From JANQIV01 sp050117315 (lineage in GTDB: Bacteria > Bacteroidota > Ignavibacteria > Ignavibacteriales > Melioribacteraceae), in NCBI GenBank assembly GCA_050117315.1, contig JASFMY010000071.1, positions 1-34,072 on the forward strand: a stretch of DNA of 34,072 bases, written 5' to 3'. The notes beneath the pieces were generated by a model. It worked only from the letters and a program-made list of their open reading frames with translations, ran no database searches and had not been told where the DNA came from. Below are positions 7,488 to 16,551 of this stretch, one piece after another. The position numbers were made by a program, and so were the translations under genes. Each line of letters opens with the position of its first letter. Within the stretch, counting starts at the first letter, position 1.

Positions 7488-8663
7488 TTAAGATCTCTGA
7501 ACACCATTGGAACTTTCGAGCTCGATCAGATTTAATTCTTTACCAAATTTGTTATAGTAAACTCTCTTAATTAAATCAATGTTTTTGACTGCACTTCCTT
7601 TTTTTATAATATTTATTGTACTGGAAATAGGTGTACAGCTTAAAATTTTCGACCCAATCACATCACCTATATTTGAACTTTCTTTCACTACAAAATCAAG
7701 TTCGTCACAGCTTATTTCGTACTCATCCCTAAGTGCGTTATGAGACTCAAACATTATTTTTCCAAACAAATGAATGTTGTTGTTTTTGAGTGCTTCAATG
7801 GCTTCGGTAACTCTGTCTCTTTCCGTTACGTTAAAAAGGCAGCGTCTGTAAACCCTGTTTGGGATCATGTGAATATGTTTCTGAAGAAAGTCCTGTTTAA
7901 TATCTCTCAAATTCTTTATTCCCCAGATATAAAGCCTTAATCCTTTAACACCAACTTCGCATTCTTCAATTCTTTCTTTACAGATTTCTTTCACGTTTAT
8001 TCTTCTGCCCGTTTCAATTATTACCGGCTGAACATCACTGTCAAATTTAAGAAATTCAATCTCTTTTGTTCTGAGATCAAGCTTGGTAACATGATTTATT
8101 TTTGAATACATTGAGGTGAAATGATGGGCGATATTTGAAATTTTCCCGATTAAATTTAATTCTGCTTTTCTTGATATTTCGATAATTGTTTCATCCGGAA
8201 TATTTAATTCAAAGAGATCATTAACGGATTTTAACAATGGAATTTGAAACGCAGCATAAATTCCGTTTCCCATGCATTCTGGTATATCGGATTCAATCTC
8301 GCAGTTAAATCCTTTTACTTGATACTCGTTCTGTAAAAGTAAATTAATGACGCTGGCTAAATTTTGTACGGGATATTTATAATCATTAATTTCACTTGTT
8401 CCAAGCGGACAATAGAATTCAGCATTATCCCATTTTGTTTTTACAAGTATCTGTAAATCGTCCCTTTTTGATACTTTAACTGTCGTGTACCTGTTTAATG
8501 CCGATGAAATTATTATCCCGTCGTTGTAATGCGTATGATCCCCCAACAAAATTACGGACACGGGACTTTTATAATAGATAATATTTTCATTGCGATTTAT
8601 CTTTTCGTTCTCATCCTGGACAAGCTTGTCTTTTATTTTATTATAAACTAATTGATCCTGCAT
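7488..8663 (-). CDS. galactokinase-like GHMP protein with degenerate active site
   Basis: The 391-residue protein aligns with galactokinase along its length. The sugar motif survives as LLGDHTHYNDGIIISSAL, and the C-terminal half keeps NVTERDRVTEAIEAL and MFESHNALRDEYEISCDELDFVV. The kinase residues are gone. The glycine/serine ATP loop (family GLSSSAA) reads PECMGNGIYAAF, the MDQ holding the catalytic aspartate reads near IAHHFTS, and the GGGFGG motif is replaced by SCTPISST. It is therefore probably not a kinase and could be a sugar sensor, as galactokinase-derived Gal3 is in yeast. The frame is intact with no stops, so it is maintained. It stands alone on the minus strand. The binding partner is unknown. 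Confidence 0.75.
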   Translation of the reverse strand: MQDQLVYNKIKDKLVQDENEKINRNENIIYYKSPVSVILLGDHTHYNDGIIISSALNRYTTVKVSKRDDLQILVKTKWDNAEFYCPLGTSEINDYKYPVQNLASVINLLLQNEYQVKGFNCEIESDIPECMGNGIYAAFQIPLLKSVNDLFELNIPDETIIEISRKAELNLIGKISNIAHHFTSMYSKINHVTKLDLRTKEIEFLKFDSDVQPVIIETGRRINVKEICKERIEECEVGVKGLRLYIWGIKNLRDIKQDFLQKHIHMIPNRVYRRCLFNVTERDRVTEAIEALKNNNIHLFGKIMFESHNALRDEYEISCDELDFVVKESSNIGDVIGSKILSCTPISSTINIIKKGSAVKNIDLIKRVYYNKFGKELNLIELESSNGVQRS

Positions 8664-8833
8664 TTTTTTCTCAATTTATTTTATAAAATCATATTTGCTT
8701 AACCAAAAGAATTCCTAAGAATAAATTTAGGGAAATCGGGATATCTCGTCTAATTTGTTTTGTCATGCTTTATTTAGTGTTGAAATTTATTTACTTTTAT
8801 TTATTCATATCTTTTATACACATAATAAATATA

Positions 8834-9343
8834 ATGAATATAATTATAAATATCATTGATACCGCTAATGAGAAAATAGGACGTGCAGTGTCCTGGTTAA
8901 GTTTTACTTTAGTCTTGGTCGTTTGCTACGATGTTTTCACCAGATATTTTTTAAAAGTCAGCAGTGTTGCTGTCCAGGAATTGGAATGGCATTTATTTTC
9001 AGTCTTATTTTTATTATCAGCGGCTTACACTTTGAAGCACGATGATCATGTTCGTGTTGATATTTTCTACTCAAAACTAAATGAGAGAAATAAAGCTATT
9101 GTGAATATAATAGGTTCATTGCTGCTTCTTATACCTTTTTGCCTGATGGTTATTTTTACATCTAAAAATTTTGTTTACAGCTCGTTTCAAATTTCGGAGA
9201 TTTCTCCGGACCCCGGCGGTTTGCCCGCAAGGTTTGTACTGAAATCTTTTGTGCCTGTTTCTTTTATATTCCTTTTCTTACAAGGAATAGGCTTGTTTTT
9301 AAAATCATTTGTAACGTTAAAGAAAAAAACAAAACCGGATTAG
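8834..9343 (+). CDS. dctQ: TRAP transporter small membrane subunit (DctQ type)
   Basis: The 169-residue protein has four hydrophobic segments (about 18-38, 48-68, 88-108, 133-155). It shows the family pattern IDTANEKIGRAVSWLS, then YDVFTRYF, VQELEWHLF and DDHVRVDIFYS. DctQ is the small integral subunit of tripartite ATP-independent periplasmic transporters. The ATG at 8834 fits family N termini; the frame continues up to an ATG at 8765, but that leader is a hydrophobic stretch atypical of the family. Neither start has a strong ribosome site. One base separates it from dctM. Confidence 0.88.
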   Translation: MNIIINIIDTANEKIGRAVSWLSFTLVLVVCYDVFTRYFLKVSSVAVQELEWHLFSVLFLLSAAYTLKHDDHVRVDIFYSKLNERNKAIVNIIGSLLLLIPFCLMVIFTSKNFVYSSFQISEISPDPGGLPARFVLKSFVPVSFIFLFLQGIGLFLKSFVTLKKKTKPD

Positions 9344-9344
9344 T

Positions 9345-10658
9345 ATGGAAGCTATCCCGCTGGTATTCTTTTTTGTTGTACTCATTTTACTCATGGCAGG
9401 TTTTCCTGTAGCTTATACACTTGGCGGTGTATCGTTTATATTCGGCTTGTTAACTTTTGGTTTTGACTTCTTTAATCTCCTGCCTTTGCGTATTTGGGGA
9501 ATAATGACAAACTATATTCTAATAGCAGTTCCACTATTCATTTTTATGGGTGTAATGTTTGAGAAGTCCGGGTTAGCCGAAGAACTGCTTGAAACTATGG
9601 CATTATTGTTCGGGAAACTTCACGGGGGTCTTGCAATTTCCGTTTTGCTTGTGGGTGCAATGCTGGCTGCAGCAACCGGTATTGTAGGGGCTACGGTAGT
9701 AACAATGGGGGTTTTAACATTACCCGTAATGCTTAAAAAAGGTTACAACCCGCAAGTATCAACTGGAATTATTTCTGCATCAGGGACACTCGGGCAGATA
9801 ATTCCGCCGAGCATAGTTCTTGTACTATTGGGTAGCGTACTAAATATTTCTGTCGGTGATTTATTTATCGCTGCAGTTATCCCAGGCTTCATGCTGGTTT
9901 GTCTTTATTTTTTATGGATAGTATATTTAGCGATATTTAAACCCGGGCACGTACCTTCAATGCCGAGAAAAGAGCTGGAGAAATTTACCGGTACGGAGAG
10001 AGCAAAAAAAATCATAACTGCTTTTTTAATCCCCCTTTTGCTGATTATTGTTGTACTCGGATCAATATTTGCAGGAATTGCGTCTCCTACCGAAGCAGCT
10101 GCAATAGGGGCATTGGGGGCTACGCTTTTAACCGCAGCAAGAAAAAAATTTACCTTAAACACCTTAAAAGAAGTAATGACAAAAACAACAAGCTTAACAA
10201 GCATGGCCTTTATGATACTTGTCGGCGCTTCCGCATTCAGCCTGGTTTTTAGAGGAATGGACGGAGACCTTTATTTGACAAATCTTATTACAAGCGCTGA
10301 TATGGGAGCGCATCATTTTCTTGCGATCGTAATGATTATAATTTTTGTGGCGGGCTTTTTTATCGACTTTATTGAAATCACTTTTATAATTGTTCCGGTT
10401 GTTGCCCCGGTATTTGTTCATCTTAATGTTGATTTATTATGGATAGGAATACTGATTGCAATTAATCTGCAGACTTCTTTTTTAACTCCGCCTTTCGGCT
10501 TTGCTTTGTTTTTCCTGAAAGGTGTTGCGCCTGAAGGCATTACTACAAAAGATATTTACAAAGGAGTTATCCCTTACGTGGGAATACAGTTGATAGGTTT
10601 ATTCCTTGTAATCTTCTTCCCCGAATTGGCTTTGTGGCTGCCGAAAATCCTTAACTAA
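9345..10658 (+). CDS. dctM: TRAP transporter large permease (DctM type)
   Basis: The 437-residue, strongly hydrophobic protein has about twelve membrane segments. DctM landmarks include AGFPVAYTLGG, FIFMGVMFEKSGLAEELLE, ATGIVGATVVTMGVLTLPVML, SGTLGQIIPPSIVLVLLG and the C-terminal NLQTSFLTPPFGFALFFLKGVAP. It forms the sodium-driven channel for an organic acid delivered by the binding protein. It is cotranscribed with dctQ. Its 3' end overlaps the convergent binding-protein gene by 8 nt, so the three subunits are not in one operon here. Confidence 0.95.
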   Translation: MEAIPLVFFFVVLILLMAGFPVAYTLGGVSFIFGLLTFGFDFFNLLPLRIWGIMTNYILIAVPLFIFMGVMFEKSGLAEELLETMALLFGKLHGGLAISVLLVGAMLAAATGIVGATVVTMGVLTLPVMLKKGYNPQVSTGIISASGTLGQIIPPSIVLVLLGSVLNISVGDLFIAAVIPGFMLVCLYFLWIVYLAIFKPGHVPSMPRKELEKFTGTERAKKIITAFLIPLLLIIVVLGSIFAGIASPTEAAAIGALGATLLTAARKKFTLNTLKEVMTKTTSLTSMAFMILVGASAFSLVFRGMDGDLYLTNLITSADMGAHHFLAIVMIIIFVAGFFIDFIEITFIIVPVVAPVFVHLNVDLLWIGILIAINLQTSFLTPPFGFALFFLKGVAPEGITTKDIYKGVIPYVGIQLIGLFLVIFFPELALWLPKILN

Positions 10659-11754
10659 CCGAATAGTTTAATTGAGACATTGAAACCCAGGTATTGCCTC
10701 TATTTTGAAACTTTTTGTAAGAATCGTAAACTTTTTTGCTCATTGCATCATTTGATACAATTTCATCAATTACTTCTTTTGAATATTCCTTAAATGATTC
10801 CAAAACTTCGTCAGGGAATTTCTCTATTTTTACATTGGTTTCGTTTTTTATTTTTTCAAGGTACTCGGCATTTTTGGCTTCAAATTCGGATATCATTTTT
10901 ATGTTATATGCCGATGCTGTTTCTTCAACTAACTTTTGCAAATCGGCTGGCAAACTTTCAAAGGCATTTTTGTTCACAACTAATTCTACAACCCCCGTAG
11001 TTTCATGCCAGCTTGGATAATAGTAATATTGTGCAATCTTATGGAAACCCATTAAATAATCATGGTAAGGGCCTACCCATTCGGCAGCATCTATTACTCC
11101 TCTTTCTAGGTTGGTATAAATTTCTCCTCCGGCCGAAAGAATTGCGGAACTGCCTGCTTTTGTATAAACTTTTCCGCCGATGCCCGGTATTCTGATTTTT
11201 AAACCGTTTAAATCATTTTTGGAATTAATTTTTTTGTTGAACCATCCTCCCATTTGCCCGCTGGTGCAGCCCGCAGGGAAAGGAATTAAATTAAACTTTT
11301 CGTAAACTTCTTTCCATAGATCGTGTCCCCCTCCCTCCTGCAGCCATGCATAAGTTTGAATAGTATTCATCCCAAAAGGCAGGCTTGTAAAAAACTGAGA
11401 TGCCGGAACTTTACCGGCCCAATAATAAGAAGCGCTGTGACACATTTCCGCTATGCCCTGGCTTACAGCGTCGAATGATTCAAGCGGCGGGACCAGCTCA
11501 CCGCCCCCGTATACTCTAATCTTCAATTGCCCACCGGATATTTTTTCGATATCCTTTGCAAGTTTATCCGCACCTTCGCCGAGAATAGGGAAGTGGGGGG
11601 GCCACGCAGTAACCATTTTCCAGTTATATTTTTTCTTGTTTGTAATCGCAGGAGCAGTGTTTTCATTTTTTGAATTACAAGCTGTTAACAAACCCGCACC
11701 GGCAACAGCTATAGAAGTTTTTTTTAGGAAATCTCTTCTTTCAATTTTTTTCAT
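10651..11754 (-). CDS. dctP: TRAP transporter substrate-binding protein, TakP-like (DctP family)
   Basis: The ATG at 11754 follows a GGGGG site and gives 367 residues. It begins with a twin-arginine signal (ERRDFLKKTSIAVAGAG) ending in a lipobox (LLTAC), so it is probably a Tat-exported lipoprotein. The mature part resembles the 2-oxoacid-binding TakP branch. It has KIRVYGGGELVP, the substrate-arginine segment LKIRIPGIGG, and ERGVIDAAEWVGPYHD, whose E-W pair binds sodium and ligand in TakP, followed by YYYYPSWHE. A short-chain 2-oxo or hydroxy acid is a reasonable guess. It lies just after the sensor kinase on the minus strand and faces dctQM tail to tail, unlike the usual PQM order. Confidence 0.92.
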   Translation of the reverse strand: MKKIERRDFLKKTSIAVAGAGLLTACNSKNENTAPAITNKKKYNWKMVTAWPPHFPILGEGADKLAKDIEKISGGQLKIRVYGGGELVPPLESFDAVSQGIAEMCHSASYYWAGKVPASQFFTSLPFGMNTIQTYAWLQEGGGHDLWKEVYEKFNLIPFPAGCTSGQMGGWFNKKINSKNDLNGLKIRIPGIGGKVYTKAGSSAILSAGGEIYTNLERGVIDAAEWVGPYHDYLMGFHKIAQYYYYPSWHETTGVVELVVNKNAFESLPADLQKLVEETASAYNIKMISEFEAKNAEYLEKIKNETNVKIEKFPDEVLESFKEYSKEVIDEIVSNDAMSKKVYDSYKKFQNRGNTWVSMSQLNYSVS

Positions 11755-11773
11755 TGTACCCCCGCTAAACTTT

Positions 11774-13300
11774 TCATTTTGATTTTGGAACAGTAAATAC
11801 AAATTTGGATCCGAAACCCAATTCACTTTCCACATGAATTTTACCGCCGTTCTTTTCAACGAATTCTTTACAAAGTATCAATCCTAGCCCTGACCCTTTT
11901 TCATCATTTGTCCCTCTTGAGGTATAGTGTACATCAATCCTAAACAAATTATTCAAAGTTTCACTGTCCATACCTACGCCGTTATCTTCAATTATAACTT
12001 TATAAAATCCACGGCTACCTTTTATATCAACTTTTATTTCTCCTCCGCTGTGGGTAAACTTAATTGCATTAGAAATCAAATTTTGAATAACCGAGAAAAT
12101 CATATTCCTATCAGCCAGTACATAAGTATTTTTCGCAGAAAGATTTTTTACGGCTATATTCTTATTCTGTACGTTATTATTTAAGATTTCCAAAATTTCG
12201 CATATTAAATCATGCAGATTGAATTTTTCTTTTTCACATTCCAGTTTGCCCGATTGTATTCTCGACCATTGAAGAAGATTTTCGATTAAGCTAAGTATAT
12301 GCTTGGAGCTCTCACTTATCTTGGTTGCAAAATCAATGATTTCATGTCTTTCCATTTCGTCGATATCTTCAATCATAAATTCTGTTAGACCTATAAGCGA
12401 AGTGAAAGGACTTCGCAAATCATGTGCAATAATTGAAAGTAGTTTATCCTTTGCAGCATTAGTTTTTTTTAACTCGCTTTCAGATTCATAAAGTTTTTTG
12501 TGCCCGTTTGCAATTTCATTAACATAATTTTCCAGTCTTTGCTTCTGAAGTTTTTCTACTGTTATATCTCTTAATATTCCCCTGTATGCCTTTATCTTTT
12601 TATTTTTATTGTAAACGCCAAAAGCTGTTTCAAGTAACGTCAGCTCTGTTCCGTATTTATTTTTTATTCTTATTTCGTAATCTTTTACGTATCCTTTTTT
12701 TTCCAGCTCCGATTTAAATTTCTCTCTGTCATCCGGGTTAACATAAAGGTCAACGGCTATATTTACTTCGGATAATTCTTTCTTGGATTTAAAAGCAAGT
12801 AACTCAATACCGGCGGGATTCATCTCAACTATTTTGCCGTCAGGGGTGGTTTCAAAAACAACATCTTTAAGTCCGTTAAATAATGTATTGTACTTATCTT
12901 CAACCTGCGTAAGTTTTTTTTCATTTTCTACTTGAGAAGTTAAATCTTTTGCAACTCCGATAGCGCCAAGAAAATTTCCTTTTTCATCTTTAATAACATT
13001 TGTTTTAAGTTCAATTAAAAAAACTGTACCGTCTTTCTTTTTATTATAAATCTTTCCCGTCCAACCATGTTCAAGTGTTTCCTTTAAAATATCCGGATAG
13101 TGCTCATTTCTCTTTCTTAAAATATCAGGTTTTTTACCAACTACTTCCTCTTGTGTATAACCGTAAACTTTTTCAAAAGTTTTATTTGCGTATATTATAT
13201 TATTGTTTAGATCAGTGATAGTAATACAATCATTAATACTATCCAACGAATGGAGTAAAAGTTCGATTGAAATTTTTTTGGGCTGCAAATTATTCTTCAA
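11774..13300 (-). CDS. PAS-domain sensor histidine kinase
   Basis: The 508-residue protein has two PAS domains (about 14-125 and 135-250) with a short linker, a HisKA domain with phospho-acceptor H293 in IIAHDLRSPF, and a HATPase domain with NLISNAIKFTH, DNGVGM and GSGLGL. No membrane segment or signal peptide is present, so it senses a cytoplasmic signal. The start is a TTG at 13300, with no ATG before the first PAS domain. It ends 19 nt upstream of dctP on the same strand, so the pair may form one transcript and the kinase might govern uptake of the TRAP substrate. No response regulator is in the window. Confidence 0.93.
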   Translation of the reverse strand: MKNNLQPKKISIELLLHSLDSINDCITITDLNNNIIYANKTFEKVYGYTQEEVVGKKPDILRKRNEHYPDILKETLEHGWTGKIYNKKKDGTVFLIELKTNVIKDEKGNFLGAIGVAKDLTSQVENEKKLTQVEDKYNTLFNGLKDVVFETTPDGKIVEMNPAGIELLAFKSKKELSEVNIAVDLYVNPDDREKFKSELEKKGYVKDYEIRIKNKYGTELTLLETAFGVYNKNKKIKAYRGILRDITVEKLQKQRLENYVNEIANGHKKLYESESELKKTNAAKDKLLSIIAHDLRSPFTSLIGLTEFMIEDIDEMERHEIIDFATKISESSKHILSLIENLLQWSRIQSGKLECEKEKFNLHDLICEILEILNNNVQNKNIAVKNLSAKNTYVLADRNMIFSVIQNLISNAIKFTHSGGEIKVDIKGSRGFYKVIIEDNGVGMDSETLNNLFRIDVHYTSRGTNDEKGSGLGLILCKEFVEKNGGKIHVESELGFGSKFVFTVPKSK

Positions 13301-13443
13301 ATTAACTTTTTAAACAAAAATTTGACTCACATAAACAAAGATATAAATTACATTTACTAAAATTTAATAATTTTTCAAATTAGATTTGCTAATTTATTGT
13401 TGAACGTTTTCACAATTATTTAAATAAACTTTTTCTGTTTTTT

Positions 13444-14190
13444 ATGGATAGTTATATATCGATTCTAATTTTGTTTTTAGTCGGCTCAATTGCAGGATTT
13501 ATCAACGTTAATGCCGGCGGGGGTTCAACGCTTACCCTTCCTACATTAATTTTTCTCGGATTAGACGCTGCAATAGCAAACGGTACAAACAGGATAGCAA
13601 TTTTTATTCAGAATGTTTCGGCAATTTATTCTTTCAAAAAAGAGAATTATTCCAATTTCAAGTTAAGTTTGAAGTTGTCGATTTTTACTTTGCCGGGTGC
13701 CATTCTAGGCTCGCTATTAGCAATTAATTTAAGCAACGAGATATTTAAGAAAATTCTTGCTATAGTTATGATCGCCATAATAATTACTATGCTGATGCCG
13801 AGAAAAAAAATTGAAAGCAAAAACGACAATGAAAAATTAACAATCCCGACTATAATTTCGATGATCGGCATAGGTTTTTACGGCGGGATTATTCAAGTCG
13901 GCGTTGGTTTTATCTTAATGGCTTCCTTGCACTATTTAATGAAACTGAACTTAATTTTGGTGAATATGCACAAAGTATTCATTGTGCTTATTTATACACT
14001 GCCTGCTTTATTCATTTTTATTATCACCGGCAACGTAAACTGGACATTCGGTTTAAGCCTTGCAGCAGGCAACGCATTCGGGGCCTGGTGGGCTGCAAAG
14101 TTCGCAGTAAAAAGAGGGGAAAAATTAATTAAAGGAATATTAATCGGTACAATAATAGTAATGAGTGTGAAACTGCTGGAAATATTTTAG
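13444..14190 (+). CDS. TauE/SafE (TSUP) family membrane transporter
   Basis: The 248-residue protein has about eight membrane helices in two similar halves, each starting with a glycine-rich motif: GSIAGFINVNAGGGSTLTLP in the first and GIGFYGGIIQVGVGFILM in the second. The family exports sulfite, sulfoacetate or related organic anions. The substrate cannot be set from sequence. It begins at an ATG at 13444 in an AT-rich region. Its stop overlaps the last 4 nt of the convergent Sua5-type gene. It is only distantly similar to the second TSUP protein at 19147-19866. Confidence 0.88.
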   Translation: MDSYISILILFLVGSIAGFINVNAGGGSTLTLPTLIFLGLDAAIANGTNRIAIFIQNVSAIYSFKKENYSNFKLSLKLSIFTLPGAILGSLLAINLSNEIFKKILAIVMIAIIITMLMPRKKIESKNDNEKLTIPTIISMIGIGFYGGIIQVGVGFILMASLHYLMKLNLILVNMHKVFIVLIYTLPALFIFIITGNVNWTFGLSLAAGNAFGAWWAAKFAVKRGEKLIKGILIGTIIVMSVKLLEIF

Positions 14191-15161
14191 GTTTGCTTGA
14201 ACTTGTTTGAAGCCTTTTCAAGCCTGTCCATTACGGCTTTGCCTAATCCGGTTTTGTTGACGGGTTCAACTAAAATCAAATCTAGGTCTAAAGAATCGAG
14301 TTCATGCATATACTTGAATAAATTTGCGGAAGCTTCCCTTAAATCTCCTTTTTGGGAAAGCACTTTTACTTCGGAAAAATCAAACTCATATTTATTTTCT
14401 TTTAATACGAGCAACCCCACTTTTTTATTTTTCAAAGTATCGAATGTTTTTTCATTAATAATCTGCAAAGGAACATTGGTAGAATAGTGAAACGGCAGTT
14501 GGCCGGGTGAATTGGGAACATGGTTAAAGCTGCTCTTTTGTTTAATTTCTCCTATGACCTCTTCTATCTTTTCAAGAGGAAGCCCGCCGGGTCTTAATAA
14601 GTTAATCTCTTTTTCATTAATCTCTATAATTGTAGATTCAAGTCCAATATTACTTTCGCCCCCGTTGAGAATTAACTTTATTCTATCCTTTAATTGCTTT
14701 TCAACGTGTTTTGCAGAAGTTGGGCTTAGCATACCGAATTTATTTGCAGAAGGCGCGGCTATGGGGGTTTTTGCCTTATTTATCAAGGACAATGCAACAG
14801 GGTGATTCGGCATACGTACGGCAACTGTTTTATTACCTGCCGTAACTATTTCAGGTACAATTTCTTTTTTGGGAATTACTAAAGTTAAGGGCCCCGGCCA
14901 AAACTCGGTAATTAAGTTCTGGATTCTATCATCGTCTATTATACAGATATTATCCAATTGGTCAATTGTACTAACATGCAAAATCAAAGGATTAAAGGAA
15001 GGTCTGTTTTTAGCCTCAAAAATTTTTGCAACGGCAATCGGGTTTAGCCCGTCTGCACCAAGTCCATAAACAGTTTCAGTCGGGAAGGCAACCAGTTCCC
15101 CGGTTTTGATTAGTTCGGCAGCGTAATGAATATTTTCCGAAGTAGCTTCTAACGTTTTCAT
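14187..15161 (-). CDS. L-threonylcarbamoyladenylate synthase, Sua5 type
   Basis: The 324-residue protein has the YrdC-like catalytic domain first, with FPTETVYGLGADGLN, IFEAKNRPSFNPLILHV, WPGPLTLVIP, VAVRMPNHPVAL and APSANKFGMLSPTSAKHV. A C-terminal Sua5 domain begins after the linker (SPGQLPFHYSTNVPL, about 225). It makes threonylcarbamoyl-AMP from threonine, bicarbonate and ATP, the first step to the t6A37 base of ANN-decoding tRNAs. The length marks it as Sua5 rather than the short TsaC. It converges with the TSUP gene by a 4-nt overlap. Confidence 0.94.
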   Translation of the reverse strand: MKTLEATSENIHYAAELIKTGELVAFPTETVYGLGADGLNPIAVAKIFEAKNRPSFNPLILHVSTIDQLDNICIIDDDRIQNLITEFWPGPLTLVIPKKEIVPEIVTAGNKTVAVRMPNHPVALSLINKAKTPIAAPSANKFGMLSPTSAKHVEKQLKDRIKLILNGGESNIGLESTIIEINEKEINLLRPGGLPLEKIEEVIGEIKQKSSFNHVPNSPGQLPFHYSTNVPLQIINEKTFDTLKNKKVGLLVLKENKYEFDFSEVKVLSQKGDLREASANLFKYMHELDSLDLDLILVEPVNKTGLGKAVMDRLEKASNKFKQT

Positions 15162-15241
15162 TTTTTACAATAGGTGCATTTAAAGAAATTAAAAGTAAAT
15201 ATTTATATTGTGTTTTCAAAATCGGCATCGTTTATATAAAT

Positions 15242-16537
15242 ATGGATAATATCTTTAACAAAATTAACTTTGAAGAGAAACTCGGAATTGAAATTCTAAA
15301 AGCAGAACGAATGAAAGCTACATTGCTGCTGTATGTTTTTATACTGCTCGCATTTTTTTCCATAGTTATTTCAACCTTATTCGTCAAAGAAATAGACGAA
15401 ATATTCGGAGAGGAGTTCACTCCTACTTACGTGCTTAGTGTAATTTTTCTTTTTCTTGCCTTAAGAGAGTTTAATATTAGAATCCTTATCAAGAAATTGA
15501 TAAGCAGGGGAAAAAAAATAAAGGTAATTATTAGATATATAAATACTTTTATTGAAGCAAGCATTCCTACCATAATGATTATAATCATGCTTCAGTTTAG
15601 TTACACTGTTTACCTTTTTTCTTCACCTATGATATTGCTCTATTTAGTTTTTATTTTTTTAACAACTCTTAGTCTCGATTATAAAATATCTATTTTTTCG
15701 GGAGTTGTTGCTTCTACGGAATTTTTAATTTTACTTTTATTCGTATTAAATGATCAAGCTAATTTAAGCACTCCCATACATAACCTTTATTTTTATTTAG
15801 GTAAAATAGTTTTAATTCTGATAAGCGGATTCATCGCGGGCTTTATAGCCGATAGGTTAAGAAAAAATATTTACAATACATACAACCAGGCAAACGAACG
15901 AAATGCAATTGTAAACTTATTCAACCAGCAGGTTTCAAAGGAAATTGTAGACGAGTTAATTGATAAAAAAGAAAACTTGGAAAGTTTACGTAAATTTGTT
16001 TGTATAATGTTCTTGGACATACGCGGATTTACACATTTCGCTGAAAAAAAACAGCCGGAAGAAATCATAAAATTTCAAAACGACGTGTTTGGGTTTATGA
16101 TAGAAATTATTACCCAAAAACACGGTATAATAAACCAGTTTTTAGGAGACGGTTATATGGCAACATTCGGCGCCCCGTTATCGCAAGAGAACGATTGCCA
16201 AAATGCATTTGATGCAGCAGTTGAAATAATAAATACACTTAATAAAAAAAATCAATCGGGAGAAATACCTCTGACAAAAATCGGAATCGGTTTGCATGCA
16301 GGATATGTTGTTGCCGGTAATGTAGGAACCTCTATTAGGAAACAATATTCAATCTCGGGGAACACGGTTATACTTTCATCAAGAATTGAACAGTTAAATA
16401 AAAGGTACGATTCACAGCTCCTGATTTCCCACGAGGTATTTGAAAAAATTAACGGCACTAAAATCAATATAGAAAATATAGGGCCGGTGCAGGTTAAAGG
16501 AAGGGAAAAACCTATAACAATTTATAAAGTTTTATAA
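15242..16537 (+). CDS. membrane class III nucleotide cyclase with unusual active-site residues
   Basis: The 431-residue protein has six membrane helices (about 25-47, 60-77, 105-125, 127-144, 150-169, 182-203), a helical linker and a C-terminal cyclase domain (250-431). Both metal-binding aspartates are present: D259 in FLDIRGFT and D303 in LGDGYM. The purine-selecting lysine position holds Q299, the aspartate/threonine position holds S370, and the transition-state asparagine is I377; the arginine R381 is kept. Product identity and even activity are therefore open. Fourteen bases separate it from the phosphatase gene downstream, so they are likely one operon. Confidence 0.9.
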   Translation: MDNIFNKINFEEKLGIEILKAERMKATLLLYVFILLAFFSIVISTLFVKEIDEIFGEEFTPTYVLSVIFLFLALREFNIRILIKKLISRGKKIKVIIRYINTFIEASIPTIMIIIMLQFSYTVYLFSSPMILLYLVFIFLTTLSLDYKISIFSGVVASTEFLILLLFVLNDQANLSTPIHNLYFYLGKIVLILISGFIAGFIADRLRKNIYNTYNQANERNAIVNLFNQQVSKEIVDELIDKKENLESLRKFVCIMFLDIRGFTHFAEKKQPEEIIKFQNDVFGFMIEIITQKHGIINQFLGDGYMATFGAPLSQENDCQNAFDAAVEIINTLNKKNQSGEIPLTKIGIGLHAGYVVAGNVGTSIRKQYSISGNTVILSSRIEQLNKRYDSQLLISHEVFEKINGTKINIENIGPVQVKGREKPITIYKVL

Positions 16538-16551
16538 ACCGGAGAAAATTA

